Source: Topomyia yanbarensis
Lineage: Eukaryota > Arthropoda > Insecta > Diptera > Culicidae
DNA: 64,000 nucleotides
Direction of reading: 5' to 3'
NCBI RefSeq assembly: GCF_030247195.1
Contig: NC_080671.1
Span: 300,866,504-300,930,503, forward strand
The position numbers and the translations under genes are program-made. Of the stretch, positions 12,238 to 24,540 are shown piece by piece; position 1 is the stretch's first letter; every line of letters begins with the position of its first letter. The notes beneath the pieces were generated by a model that did no database searches, was not told the origin of the DNA, and saw nothing but the letters and a program-made list of their open reading frames with translations.

Positions 12238-13146
12238 TTACTGGGTACGCTCTGACTTTATAAACGCAAGACATCCCTGATTGTCCTCGTTCATGACGGT
12301 TGGATCTTTCTGTTCTTTACCAAAATCACGAAAAAGCTGCCTCAACCAAACGATCTCTTGGCAAGCTTCGCTGAGTGCCACGTACTCTGCCTCCATGAAC
12401 GAGAGCGTGACGGACGTCTGGCGGCGACTAGCCCAGGAAATCACTCCACCTCCGAACAAAAACACAAACCCGGATGTTGATTTTCGGCTAACAACATCTG
12501 CCCAGTCAGAGTCTGAGTATCCAATTAGCATCTTATCTGGTTCTCCTCCTAGTTGCAGACTGTAGTCAGTTGTTGCCTTCAGGTAACTCGTTTCGCAGCG
12601 GTCCAATCTGCTTCACCCGGAGCGCTGAATTTGCATCCGAGAATTGCAGTACATGCAGCTATATCAGGTCTAGCGGTAACGGCAAGATATTATAGCCCTC
12701 CAACAAGGCTCCGATACATTGTAGGGTCTTCGAAGGGGGCACTTGAATCTGTTGTACTCAGGTATCCTGGGTCCATGGGTGACTTCGTCGTTTTAGCTTG
12801 TTCCATCCCATTCTTCGCTATTAACTTTTCGATGTAACTCTTCAATCGGACAGTGTAGGTCCCATTTTTTCGCTGCACGTCCATTCCGAGGAAGTGTCGC
12901 ACTTCTCCAAGGCAAGTGAGTTCGAACTCCTCCTGCAGAGAATCGAAAATCCTTTTCACTTCCATGATTTCCAGTGGTCCCAACTAGTTTACCGTACAGG
13001 CATGGGTCGGCTCTCGATGACTTGAATCCTAAATGGATAAGGACTTCATCAAACTTTTTGTACCAGCAGCGAGCAGATTGTCGCAAACCATAAATACTGC
13101 GCTTGAGCAGGCAAACATACTCCTCCTTACCGGCTATTGCACACAC
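12238..13146 (-). pseudogene. Copia-type pol relic (reverse transcriptase/RNase H)
   Basis: Reads on the minus strand from 13146 down. YGLRQSARCW and the start of the palm domain come first, then RHFLGMDV and YRSLVGGL after a frame change, then GYSDSDWAD, SFMEAEYVALSEAC and EDNQGCLAF after another. These are the conserved Copia (Pseudoviridae-type) reverse transcriptase and RNase H motifs and match the intact element at 39225-43863 block by block. The YVDD active-site segment is missing between the first two blocks, and there are at least two frameshifts. No LTRs were found; it is a dead fragment. Confidence 0.85.
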
Positions 13147-13469
13147 TTAACTATATAATGCGGGCTCGGCGAAAAAAAAGCCGGGCTATCTCAGTAAAAG
13201 AAGTTTTTGCCGTAATATCGTTAAAAAATCAATTCACCGGGACTCGGAACAATTATTTACTGAAATATTTTCTAATATGTGTGTATAACAACCTTCGGTA
13301 AACATTTTTACCGTAAATATCAGTAAAATGACAAATACACGAACTCGGTAAAAAGAAACACCATGTATCGGCATTTTGATATAGTATTGCCGAAATTTCG
13401 GAAAACGTAATGTTAAATGATTTCCAAGCACATGTCGGCGTTTAAAGGTTAGTGTTAAAAGAGATAAGC
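13147..13469. other. No gene; repeat-like sequence
   Basis: The words TCGGTAAA, CAGTAAAA and TTTACCG recur on both strands (13190-13400), suggesting a small decayed element. No coding frame. Confidence 0.35.
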
Positions 13470-14039
13470 ATGGAGGACATTTTGCGTCTTGTTGAGTTGG
13501 AGGAAGAATCAGTAGTAATAAGGCTTACTAATATCTTGAGTAAGTGAATTTTATTTAAAAGCAATTAATTTCAGAACATTAGAGAAGTGCAGCATGAAAT
13601 TATATGTTTTCTCTGCAAGCAACAAGTGATCGGATATGTTGATGGTTTGCAGCGCCATATCAATCGCCATTTACAGGCGAATCATTTCCATTCAAACATT
13701 TTATATGACTGTACATACCCGAAGTGCAAATTAAGCTACTCGCACTTCACTTTCCTAAAACGGCATATTATTCAAGTGCATCCACCCAATTCTCAAAATT
13801 TTATAAAACAAATTACTACCGCTAATTCTATTCAACCAACGAAAAAAGCGAGGTTAGGTCAGTTCAAAACCAATCCGGAAGCATTGCCGGACGAAATGCT
13901 GAATTTTTCGCAGCAAGCAAATGAGTCAGACTAAGATCAGGTGGAAGTCAATATTGGGATCACGAGACAAGAGATCCGGAAAGTGGCTTCTCTAGGTATT
14001 TGCCGATTTGTCGCCGATGTATCTCTTCCTCAAACTAAA
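13470..14039 (+). pseudogene. Two-finger C2H2 gene fragment, truncated
   Basis: An ATG at 13470 opens MEDILRLVELEEES. A 35-nt GT-AG segment (13540-13574) then leads into NIREVQHEIICFLCKQQ, but joining there shifts the frame. The next block has two C2H2 fingers, CFLCKQQVIGYVDGLQRHINRH and a CTYPKC...H...H finger ending KRHIIQVH. A single TAA at 13932 is followed in the same frame by EIRKVASLGICRFVADVS, after which coding sequence ends at TTAGCCAGCAACTTGCC, a repeat also present at 56019-56042. The layout recalls the 5' part of insect transposon-like proteins with N-terminal fingers; function unknown. Confidence 0.5.
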
Positions 14040-14739
14040 ATTTCCCGTTAGCCAGCAACTTGCCCTTTTTGACTGGGTTAGACAAATTTTCTGGCGGCTG
14101 GTTGTTTTTTGCGTTTTTCAAACATGGTGGTTCATGTTTGGCTTAAGTTTAAAATTGTTTTTTTTTAAAACAATTGGCGTGTTCTCGCTTGTATTTTGTT
14201 TGTCTAGTGCACATAATTTAGCCAACGAATGTGGGAAATTGTGTAATCGTGTGTAAGTAATGAAAGTCAAATTGTGGTAAGTTTTGGTGTCGGTGTTGTT
14301 TGTTTGTTGATGCACAATAATAGTCATTAAATAGAAAGTTTATTGAGATGTATAACTGGTTTTATTTATCCGAAAAGCTTTTAAGGTAATAAGTTCATAC
14401 AGCGAATCGTTGAAGTTTAAATTTCTCTGAAATTCATTGGTGACTGACACCGGGTTATTTTTCGGCTGCTATATGTGCGTTTTGTTTAGTTCTTTTCAGT
14501 TCGGAAGCAAAGCAATATGTGGGGGTAGAAAAATCCTGGTTCCGACTATCAACCGCAATATATGCACATATGAGCGTACACGGAGAAAAAATAACTAAAT
14601 TCAAAGGTAAATTAGTGTAGAAAACTTCAAATTGCTGTAAATTCCAGTTTATTCTAATGCTAATATTATAAAAAAAAAACAGTTGAAACAAATTTCAAAA
14701 CGTACCATGTTCCGATTAAATATAAATCTAGCAGATAAC
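14040..14739. other. No gene seen
   Basis: T-rich sequence; short frames are not supported. The first 30 bp belong to a repeat shared with 55950-56045. Confidence 0.4.
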
Positions 14740-15420
14740 TTAAGCTACCAGTACACTGTTTGTAATAACGTCAAATATTTCACATCTTTCGTGAAATAAA
14801 TTTGAACTGCTGTGTACTGAATCTTCAAATATTTGATCAAACACAGTTTGCCAAATTTTTCATTCGTGTTTGTCAAACAGTGTACTGACCAGTTTATCAA
14901 AACTTCAAACAGCGTAACGCTGCAGTTTGTCAAACTTGTCGATGGAGAAGTTTGTCAAACTTGTTGATTGGAAAGTTTGACAAATGTGCTTTGCTCATTC
15001 AGGATAGCAAAATACGCCGTACGCGAAACTGATTTGTTTTGACAGAATTTGATTGATTGTTTTATTTACGTGACTTTAAATAATTCATTCGCCACGTTAA
15101 AAAAAAATCGACGCTATTTTGATACTCTTGGTATTTGTCTTTCCAGGAAAATCATGCCTCAAATAAATCGGAAAGGTACAAACTATTTGAATTCAGTTGT
15201 TTGATACATGCTGAAATGTAAGCAAATGCCATTTCTTTGGAATCCTTTCCGATAGTTCACCAAGAATCAGCTACTCTTGAAAAGCATACAGCAGTTGAGT
15301 ATACTGTCAGTCTTGCGTGGTATTATTGTCGAATGTATCTAGTTCAATTCTACATCCTGGTCGGACCGTAGCCTGTGTTGACTATTGTTATTTTATCATA
15401 AAGTACTGAATGAGCTCATG

Positions 15421-15590
15421 CCCAGTTAAACTCATTCCGGAACCGGTTCGGATTTCTGAATGGAGTCATTATGGATTCCAAATCAAATGCAACAACCGAT
15501 TCCGACTCAGAATCGGTTGTTGCATTTGATTTGGAATCCATAATGACTCCATTCAGGATTCCAAATCAAATTCCGAATGGTTTGACCGGG
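15421..15590. repeat. Family 2 palindromic element, complete copy
   Basis: Starts CCCAGTTAAACTCATTCCGG and ends AATGGTTTGACCGGG; arms of about 80 bp fold back around the centre near 15505. The other arm of the large inverted repeat lacks it: there CTCATG runs straight into GAAGTC, while here TG flanks both sides (15419-15420, 15591-15592), showing a 2-bp duplication. Confidence 0.85.
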
Positions 15591-15815
15591 TGGAAGTCGA
15601 GAGGATGAAGAGTCTGTCGATAGCGATTCCATCGATCCCATCAAACGGAACCTGCGTCTGACGCTGGATATTTACGCTACTAATGTTGGTGCGCCAAATA
15701 CTACCCAATAAACGCGTACACTATCCTCACCACTTGCCAAAAACATGCTCAGGAAAAATTTCTCAAGTTGCCCGGTGTTGTGCTTGGTAGCTTTAACAAT
15801 TTGGGAACGAGAAAG

Positions 15816-18216
15816 TTATTTTAGCTTCGGCAAATCTCCTCTCCTTCGTCCGTCTCCAGATCTCTCAAAACCTCTATCGAACCGTTTGTGTTTGTTTTTG
15901 TTGCTCATGTGGTACACCCCGCTTTGCTGATGCTTGAATGTTTGGCTGCATATTTTACACGAGTACATCTTTTCCTTCACGTCGGTATTAGAAGCCTTGC
16001 ATTTGGCCACATATGTGTTATACTTTTTACCACAATCGCGACAATCGAACAGTTTCCCGGTGGCATGCAACTTCTCGTGCAGCCGGAAACTTTTTGCCGA
16101 TCGGTAGACCTTGCTACATACTCGACATTTGTGCTCGGGCAGCATGTCGACTTCGCGTCCTATACCATTATCTGGTTGTGTTGGGTTCGCAGGTGCACCG
16201 TCAGATTGTAGAATTCGCGTCATCGAAGGTACGGTGTCGCCATCTACAAAAGTTGTGCCTATGGGTGATGCAAATGTAAACAAATGATGTTAATTTTTCG
16301 TCAGTTTTCAAATGGACCATTTTCAAAATTTCAAGAATATTGAGTTAATTAAATAAGTGAAAGGGATTAAATAGACTTCCGCTAAACATTTCTGCTAAGC
16401 CACCAAACCATTGTCAAAGCTTTTTCGCAGAAAATATGGAATAAGAATTTCACGTTTTAGCATAGGTTTTCCTTTTGGTTAATTGCAAATTGTGATTTTA
16501 ATATACAAATATATTGAAACGTAATTTTAATGGTATGGGCCAATAGAGCATCAGCCCAATAAAGCATAACGTATATAGTTTGGTAGTTTTTTGAAAGAAA
16601 ACGTGAAAAAAAGTTCTTATAAACTGGTCGAATTTCACTGAAAGTATAACTATCAAGAACACTCGTTATTCTGAACAGAAGTATGGAAATTCGGAATCCA
16701 CCGAATTTTGACCGGTGTGTATTGCTTCTTATGACAAGCGGAAACATCTGCCCAGCCAAAAACTACCTTGATAGCGTCCAACTGCTCAAAACCCACCCGT
16801 ATTTCTTTAAAGCAAACTATATGCAAGTATATAGTCCTAAAATCTTATTCGCCATTACTGTGATATCCTCTTCGTGGTTAAAGACATCCGTCTGCGTGGT
16901 TGAAAACTGCAGATAACCTGCACATCAGTATATTTTTCATTTTGCTCCATATACATTGATAGCTCCTGGCGGTATAAATATGGCCAACGAAAAATACACA
17001 TTTCTCCATAACAAACTAATTGTATTGAGAGAAATTTTTACCATAAGTTGTATACATATTGCTTTTCAATCTGTAAATAAAATTTTTTCGCGAAAAGGGT
17101 ATTTTTCAATTTTTTTTATCATTTTGAAAACTTATTTGTTTTTTGCTTCACAAAAATGCGTTATGTTGAGGACACAAAATAAATATGTTCTACGACTTCT
17201 TTTACTCGTTTCATTACCAAATTAGCTCGTTTGATGATTTTTGTTTTGATTGGTGCTAAAAATTTCATGTATTTATGAAAAAACCGTTGAAAATGGCACG
17301 TTTAAAATTATTCATTTTCCATCATCCATTTGTTTACATGAACTTCACGCACACAAGCTGTCAAACTCAGCTTCGTAGTCGCGAATTGAGTGAACACTCG
17401 GGCGCAGAATTCGCACACGTGCGGAGTTTTCCCGGGTGTGCAACCTGACGTGTATCTTCAGCGTTATCGATTGAGTGAATGTTTTCGAACAGTGGGGACA
17501 CATTTGAACGGCTTTTCACCTGTAACAAGTAAACAGTATATAATTGGAATTTACAGAAAAGAAAGTAAAACCATAACCTACTCGTGTGCCATCCAATGTG
17601 CGTCGTCATCAGGTACTTGCCCGCAACTGTGCCCGCAAACTCTTTATTACAATATGGACATCGGTTCCGAATGGGTAATGAACGATCCTTCTTTAGCGGC
17701 AAACCATCAGATCCCTTTTCTCCCTTCGAACTATTTTGTTTCATCTTGCGATCCGGATCCATAAATCGACGAAAACGCTCTGCAAATGACCCATTTCAAC
17801 TTTTTCTTCTCCCAACCCCCTAATAACGTAAATCTTCCCGTTCTCTCCCTTGATGCGCATTTCGGTTTTTGGTTCCAAAGGAAAATGTTTAATTCATCAG
17901 CATCTTCCACTGCGTTTTCGATATCTGATCGCTCATCGTCCGCGCCCTCGTGTACTAACTCTGGATCCACTTTGATGTCAACTTCTTCCGCGCTAGGTCG
18001 AATCTAAAAGCAGCTTTCGGAAATAATTAGCTGCTGTATGAGGGTTCGGCGGCGTTTGTAACATGTAATGTAGTTAAATTGCACTAGCGAGGCAATGGAG
18101 AAATTTGGCATCGTCAGGGTGCACCTGATTTGTTCCTTTCGTTCCATACCGTGTTTATCGCCGTTTTGTATGTCCAATTCCATACCGTGTTCATCGCCGT
18201 TTTGTATGTCCAACAA
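15816..18216 (-). pseudogene. C2H2 zinc-finger gene in Z1, interrupted
   Basis: Minus strand, 5' to 3': LDIQNGDEHGMEL repeated twice, an acidic stretch DPELVHEGADDERSDIENAVEDA, a finger beginning CPYCNKEF, a 58-nt intron, GEKPFKC, two more fingers, then CRVCSKVYRSAKSFRLHEKLH, FDCRDCGKKY, CKICSQTFKHQ and a basic tail ending DLPKLK. The order of acidic linker and C2H2 array is that of insect DNA-binding finger proteins. Frameshifts occur after GEKPFKC and near 17750. A 1.2-kb insertion (16217-17383) splits the finger that reads FTQS-YNL in the other copy, so this copy is dead. The twin is at 27250-28362. Confidence 0.7.
16217..17383. mobile_element. 1.17-kb insertion in the zinc-finger gene
   Basis: Comparison with the other arm, where TTCACTCAATCC runs straight into TACAATCTGACGG, shows that 16217-17383 is extra. 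Ends are inverted: GCGTCATCGAAGGTACGG at the left and the complement of GCGACTACGAAGCTGAG at the right. About 5 bp (AATTC/AATTG) flanks it. AT-rich interior without a supported gene. Confidence 0.7.
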
Positions 18217-18431
18217 TACAAGTGGATTAAATATTTTTCAAATTCCCGTTCTAATCATTTTTTGTCCAATTGAAGTCTGCCTAAACACACACTAATTGTG
18301 GTTTTTTTCCTCCAGCTGACTTATATAAAACTCAGCCAATTTAAACGTTCGAAATAGCTCGTCTGAAGTATTTATAAAGGTGTTGAAATGATCTGTGTCG
18401 CTGTAAAACTTATTCAGGAGACGTATTGTGT

Positions 18432-18573
18432 AGATATCTGACGTTTGAAATACGCACACCAAGATCTCGCAATTTTATACTACCGCCCTCCCCTTAAGCC
18501 CAGGAGTGGTTTGTTTTCCTCCCAATCCAAACGTCAAAACGGCACAGTACCAACGCAGCAGGATAAGTCTATA
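18432..18573 (-). repeat. Family 5 element copy
   Basis: Contains AGATATCTGACGTTTGAAA, CCGCCCTCCCCTTAAGCCC and TTGTTTTCCTCCCAATCC. Related copies at 26848-26985, 30269-30446 and 53996-54171. Here it is part of the Z arm. Confidence 0.65.
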
Positions 18574-18968
18574 CCGGTTGGTCAGGTTCCATCATAAAAA
18601 AAATCCGACCGAAAAGCTGTTTTCGATTTGTTTTCCTCCACCTGTGGCTGGTGGAAGAAAGCAAATCGTTGATCACACAAATGCAGTTACAGATTGCCAA
18701 GTATAGCTAAGTATGCACCTCTTGCGAAATGAAATTTCCTATACAAAACCTATGCATAAAAAACGCCGCGAAATGCTTGCGAAAAAAATTTCATTTTGTT
18801 TTCGTAAGCGGTACGCACCTCTCGCGAAAACGATAACGAAAATTGCAGTTAGCCGAGACACGGTTCGACAAACGATAAGTTTCTTATTACTTCCGCGAGA
18901 TAGCGCAGCTTTCTATGCGCTGTCACCAAGGCAAGATTTTTCCTTGCGAAATATTGGACAGCGATATT

Positions 18969-19143
18969 AGGTTTGTTCCAGTACCAGGAGAAACTGGAAG
19001 TACTCCGGAGCAAACAGGGAGAAAATCGTTCCTGTATTATCTTCTTTTCTTTTTCTTCTTCTGGTAGCAAATCGGAGTGAAAAGGAGCAAGAATTTTTTG
19101 CTCCGGAGCAACAGGGAGTGACTTCCGTGTACTGGAACAAACC
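18969..19143. repeat. AGGTTTGTTCCAGTAC miniature element, copy 1
   Basis: Inverted ends AGGTTTGTTCCAGTAC / GTACTGGAACAAACCT, 175 bp, internal CTCCGGAGCAA palindrome. Flanked by ATT on both sides. Copy 2 at 26308-26484 is flanked by ATA on both sides; 3-bp duplications point to a Harbinger-like family. Element B lacks it at the matching site near 31650. Confidence 0.8.
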
Positions 19144-20923
19144 TATTATTCCGCTCAGAGGCTCGCGAAATTTTGACAGATTCCGATAAAAAAATATTAA
19201 AAAACTCAGTCATGTTTTTTTTCTATTATTTTGTTCATCGCAATTTGTCAAAATTTTTTGGTCGTGAATTTTATTTTATGATGCAATATTTGATAATCGA
19301 ATGGTAAGTTTTAAAATATGATCGGAATTTTTAACTCAAAATAATTAATCAATATGTAATGATTATTTGCAGCACGCTCGAACAAACGCAGATTCAGTCG
19401 CAACGGTGAAAAGTTATACGATAGGTGAATAAGTTGAAAGAATGGTGAAAACTCATGCAAACTTTCAAAATCACTAGAGCAGTCTTTTTCATCAGCACCA
19501 TCCATCGATCTACCATAGATTAGTGTCGTTGCGAAAAAGTGTAAAGTTCCGTTGTCCCAAATCACCCGATAACTTTCTTTCGGAAGCCAAATTGCCAGTT
19601 TGGATTTCTAGCTTATGCATCGAGGCGTGCTGTATGACGGGACGGAATATTCTAAATTCAATATCCAGTAGTAGCAAACAGGCATTAACAATATGGTTTC
19701 GATAGTCATGGGCATTCTGGAGCTATCTCGCAAAGTGGGTTTCGTCACCGGCTACGAATCGATTACTATGGAAAACGCCCACACTGGAAGGCAAAATGCA
19801 TTTCTCGCTGCGGTCAGGCCATGCACCGTTTGGGCTCCCTCCAGAAAAAAATCAAATCACTGCACCGGAAACTGTCGGAAGTGTTTACTTGTTCAAAACC
19901 GACAGCTAAAGTTTTCAGAAATTATATTTTTGTGATAGTTTGACTGAACATCTTTTTTTCTCAAGAGCAAACCCAAGCATGCTAATTATATGGTGGATGT
20001 ATATGTGTAGTTACGTGGAGCATGCCAACTAGGATCGATTACGGATCCAAGACAATCTCGGTACATATACGTCTGAAGAAACACAAGATGTTTTATACTA
20101 TTGTCACTTCCGATGTGGCAGTTTTCATGTCGCCACGCATGTTATGCCCAACTGGCTCATGATTTTCGCATCATTGACATAAATAAATAAATAGTGTCGA
20201 TATCATTTCGTACTTCAGATAGTGCGATACTATTGGAGATTTTGTAAGCGAATATACTTCCCGCAATCTTTCATTGTGGGTATTTAAACCGACGGGAGAT
20301 CGAGAACTTGGCACGGAAGAAAATATATAACAGGTTGGGTATGGTTTTATTTCGGCAACGAAGATTTTCGTGTCTGTAATTGAAAATACGAATCTCAAAG
20401 CGATCGTCTGACGGCCCGGGAACGCTGGCGTTTGCAGCGAGCGACAAGCTGACTTAGGCTCATGGAAAGTACTGATACAAATAGTAATTTTGATGTTTGT
20501 TCCTAATTGATCAACTCGCTTAGGTGATGGATGGTGTGAATCCTGCTAGGCTATGAGACTATAGTTCAGGACAGGAGTGCATTTGATTACCATAAGGATA
20601 GCTAATTTCTCGGTGTTTTTAGACTGGTTAGCTCGGTCAATATTTCTGACTCATGGAAATGTCACGTTCTCGGGTCGGTGTGATCTGTGCGATTGGAATA
20701 AGATAGATTGATATTTCGTTCATCTTTGATATATTTATTATTTCTAATATACTTTATGGAAAAAGTCTAAAACGACAGGATCCTTGGATGTTTTGTTGAA
20801 CATGGTTGATGATCACATTATTACCCAATGCATAACGCCTCGATAGTGGTATATCGAGGAGACAAAAAGGGGTTATTGGCTTTTTTATGGTTTGTATTTT
20901 TTCATACTCAGCACCAGTCCAAA

Positions 20924-21064
20924 CTAATGGTCAGCCAACAGCGTGTGCACACTGGCGTGGCCGACTAGCGGGTCGGCATAGATTGACTTTAGCTGTGGGC
21001 CGTGTTTGCAAAAATTGTTCCACAGTTTAATGGCAGTCTTGGTGGCCAGGGCTCGCAGTGGAGG
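20924..21064 (-). pseudogene. Coding-like 3' fragment inside element A
   Basis: On the minus strand 46 codons read PPLRALATKTAIKLWNNF, then CKHGPQLKSIYADPLVGHAS, then ending LLADH and a TAG at 20924-20926. A TGA lies directly upstream in frame. The composition is that of a real protein C-terminus rather than random translation, but I do not recognise it. Its place inside element A suggests a captured host fragment. Confidence 0.4.
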
Positions 21065-21640
21065 TCATTGTGTTTCGATTTATCGCTCGACTTCGTCATC
21101 GGGCACAGGTTAATTAAATAGATGTGGGTAGAAGCTTGTTAGTGGTTGTGATGTAGTAATTGTGGTTTTTAGTACGTGTGTGCAATTGTTGTTTGCTAGT
21201 CGTATGTCTGAATGTGTATGTTTGGCTGAGTGTTTGTGGCGGCTGGGTCAGGGAGTGAATGCAGAGATGGTGTGCGTGATTGATTGGTTTGTGGCCCTTC
21301 CTTGGATTGGTTGGACACTTTACTGGTGTTCGTAATTCGTATATTCGACTCGGCTCATTTGGGAGGATCGGATTGGATAGGTTAAGGTGCGATTAATTTG
21401 CCGATGGACATAAATCATCCATTCCCGGTCAGCGTAGCATGAAGGGATTCTAACAGAATGTAGTTTGCGTTGGTGGTAGGAAGATATTTGCTGGCGTTTG
21501 GACGAGCTCAGGCGGTCTGATTGCATGCAACATGTATTATTTTCTTCTACTTCATTCATTTGTCTAGTTCTGCTTTTCCACTACTCATGTATCACGAACA
21601 CGCCCTTTATTTATGCATTATACATACTTTTATATCTGCG

Positions 21641-21759
21641 TTTCGTTTCTTCTGCTGTATATTGTATGCATTGGATATATTCGGTCTATCTACTAATTGA
21701 ATGCTTATTACAAGTTTATGCTAGAAAATGCATAAAAATCACAGCAGTATAAAAGAGAC
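21641..21759. repeat. Palindromic element related to 4713-4791
   Basis: TTCGTTTCTTCTGCTGTA at the left and ACAGCAGTATAAAAGAGA at the right, with the shared core TATGCATTGGAT. About 40 bp longer than the first copy. Confidence 0.6.
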
Positions 21760-22163
21760 GGGAATAGAAAGTATGCTAACTCTGCATATTTTTGTTTTTC
21801 AGTGAACGGTATCGGTCAATTGATACGCTTCTACTTAATCTTTTTGCATCGTTTTTTCTTTATTCGACATGTTATTTTCCTTTTTGTTGCTACATCTTGG
21901 ATTAGATTCATGCTAGCACTCACTAACACAATCAATTGTATATTTTCTCATATACACTCACAATTTCTCTCATTCCGAACGTACGAACGCACATGGTCTT
22001 CGCGACGGCATGGGCGCGAACATGCAGTTGCGGTCCTCCACACATGCTTATGCCCGTGATCTCGTCAACAGATACACCCTGGAAATTGAATGAAGGTTTT
22101 AGCGCTTATAAATTTCCAACAAGGTCTCAAGCACTAGTCCACTGCGATCATGAATGGGTCACT

Positions 22164-22282
22164 AGAAAACACCGAAAAAAGATATGTCCTCAAGCATGAA
22201 TCGAACCTGTAATCACCCAACTAGGAACTGGGAGATCGCAAGTTCGATTCCTGCTTGAGGACATCTTTTCTCGGTGTTTCTA
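22164..22282. repeat. Foldback element with tRNA-like T-arm
   Basis: Inverted arms of about 48 bp (22164-22212 and 22234-22282) share AAACACCGA, AAAGAT, GTCCTCAAGCA and GAATCGAAC. The right arm contains GCAAGTTCGATTCCTGC, which folds like a tRNA T-arm with the loop TTCGATT, a B-box-like sequence. No full cloverleaf was seen, so this is not called a tRNA. Confidence 0.5.
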
Positions 22283-22339
22283 ATAAAAAGGTGAATTTTC
22301 ACCGTTTCTCTATTCTCTCCGTTCCGGTCATTCTCTGTC

Positions 22340-22545
22340 CCTGTCTCTATTTATTTATTCATTTATTGATCTGTTTATATTTATAGGTTTATTCATTCTA
22401 ATCTATTTTTCATTTATTAATTAAAAACTTATTTATTTATTTGTTTATTTATTTAATTATACCCATCTATTTGTTCGTATGTTTAATTATTTTAGATATT
22501 TTATTATTTATTTATTTGGTCATTTTCAGTTTATGTATCAATTAA
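22340..22545. repeat. Degenerate TTTA repeat
   Basis: TTTATTTA words dominate, with interruptions. Low-complexity sequence inside element A. Confidence 0.7.
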
Positions 22546-22812
22546 ATATCGCCAAAAGTTGGAAAGTTGAAATCTAAATTAATTTTTTTTTCATCTGCTA
22601 CACTTTCTGCAATTATTTTGAACACGCTCGCTAAGCTGTCCTCCCTAATAAAAATATTATACGCCAATTTTAACCCATATAGTCCAGCTATTCCACATAT
22701 TGTTTGGATGACCCTGAACAGGTCGTTAGGCTCTTGAATGATAAGATGGTTATCAGGGCTGTCCCACTCCGAATCCATCCATGCGCCGCATGCTTTTGAA
22801 AATTTTAAATTA
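22545..22812 (-). other. Unrecognised open segment
   Basis: Minus-strand frame with ACGAWMDSEWDSPDNHL, FRVIQTICGIAGLYGLKLAYN and DEKKINLDFNFPTFGDI, about 88 codons up to a stop. Its upstream part enters the miniature element 22813-22966. The hydrophobic stretch could belong to a membrane protein such as an insect chemoreceptor, but there is no firm motif. Confidence 0.25.
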
Positions 22813-22966
22813 TTAAGGTTGGACAGAGAATGGTCAAAAATTGAAAACGAAAAAAACAGTTTTTTCCACACCGTGTGTTAGATCTTCATAAAAATCAATC
22901 AGCTTATGTAGAATGTTGTTACAGTACTGCGTTTTCGATTTTTGCGCATTCTCTGTTCAACCTTAA
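22813..22966. repeat. Miniature element, TIR TTAAGGTTGGACAGAGAATG
   Basis: 154 bp with inverted ends TTAAGGTTG(G/A)ACAGAGAATG, extended by AAAA-T-GAAAACG on both sides. No coding capacity. Confidence 0.65.
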
Positions 22967-24540
22967 TCTTCTGGATCACCTCAATATTACAACAAATGAG
23001 ATAAGTACACTAACATCCCGGCTTGCTTAACGGACTGATTCGCGAGTTTTTTTTACAGATCCTCACATTGATCCCAGTAGCGAGTTTGTTCGTGCATTCT
23101 CTCAATCCACGAAGTTCCCTTGCCAACCTAAAATAAATGATCTGCACGATTGAAAACTTATCGGCATACAATATGCCATAGGTGTGAAGAAAATGGCGAT
23201 TTATTTTCAATCTGTCTAAAAAATGATAAGCAAACCTCCAGTGTTCAGAGAAATCACATGACAGTAATTTCTCAACCGAGATCTCAACGAAAATCGTTCA
23301 GTATTTTTTAGTAATATTGCTTTTTAGTTTTAGTATGAACCAGAATACTAAGCATTACCTCTGTGTCATAACATTTCAATGTCAGTGTGCGTCATGAGAT
23401 TCCGGACGTTATGACGCAGTATTTCAGATACTGTAACAAGAATAAACTCGGACTGACGGACTTAGACAAATTTGTCGGATCTTATGACGCATTTATTATT
23501 AATTTCATTCCTGTTATTGCAAAAGTATGACCAATACAAAGGAATGGACAAGCCTTACACTCATTTTTCCAAATAGTTTTGGTAGCGAGAATCAATTGAA
23601 TTGAAAGACCTAAAATAAATAGAAAGTAGTGTAGACTAATACTGACAGTCGGTATTGAAAGAACTTGTTTATAGCTAAAGGTGCTTCACGCTTTTAGCGC
23701 CGCCCCCGATAACTATACTTGGTGCGATTTGGAACCAAAGTTCGCAATATATGTTCAGGTTAATCTTGACGAGTGCGTGGATGACTTTGTAGAGTGTGAT
23801 TACAGTGGCTTAGTTGATGTCGGCGGTAGCGTCAGCTTGAAGAAATACACTTACAAAAAAACAAGGCGCACGGGTATCGATTTTGTAGGTGATCTGAAAT
23901 TTGAAAATTAGCTTAGTATTCATGAAGCTTCAAATCTTGTTAGATACATTTTATCATGCGACAAAATCGGTAAATCTTTTCGCATACCTTACGGTTGTTC
24001 TGGGCTCTGCAGTCTTTTTTAATATTAGCTGCTAGTAAGCGTTGACGCTAAACGTAGCTGCTTTTGGTTGAATTGAACCTTGAAAGGGATCGTTTTATTT
24101 ATTGTGATCGATCCCTTCGGTGCTCCGCAGAATTGAATAGTCTTGTTAACTTGAAGATGACTTGGTTGTAACCAACAACTACAACCACCTAACGAGACTT
24201 TCTTGTAGAAGTTTAAATTGTGCTACTCAACAACCTTCTCACTGGTATAAGTGCTTCCGTATTCGGACCGCTGTACCACATGAACATTGGCGGAAGCTGT
24301 TTTTCCATAGAAATCTGCACCTATCATCTGGAAAATACCCGTTAGGAGTGGAATGAAAACGCTATTGGTTACCATACTTGCACTTCATACTGAGAGGTAG
24401 TCACTTTTCACTGGACTTTTAGGGTCTACACAAATTGTCTAGTTGTATAATTTACACCTCGGCTCAAAAAATTAGAGTAAAAAACATTACATTATGAAAA
24501 TATATTTTGCTTTTTGGAAATGATCAATAATTTTATTTTC
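22967..24540. other. Element A interior, no recognised gene
   Basis: Coding-like pieces at 23390-23510 (QYFRYCNKNKLGLTDLDKF) and 23681-23911 (LDECVDDFVECDYSGLVDV) do not join into a gene I can name. Stops and frame changes surround them. Confidence 0.3.

Noticed and set aside
12238..13146. Functional reverse transcriptase gene
   Set aside because: The YVDD segment is missing and at least two frameshifts split the frame.
15816..18216. Functional zinc-finger gene
   Set aside because: A 1.17-kb insertion and frameshifts break the finger array; the twin at 27250-28362 is also frameshifted and has lost fingers.
22195..22270. tRNA gene
   Set aside because: Only a T-arm-like motif is present; no acceptor stem, D-arm or anticodon arm could be folded, and the sequence is part of a palindrome.
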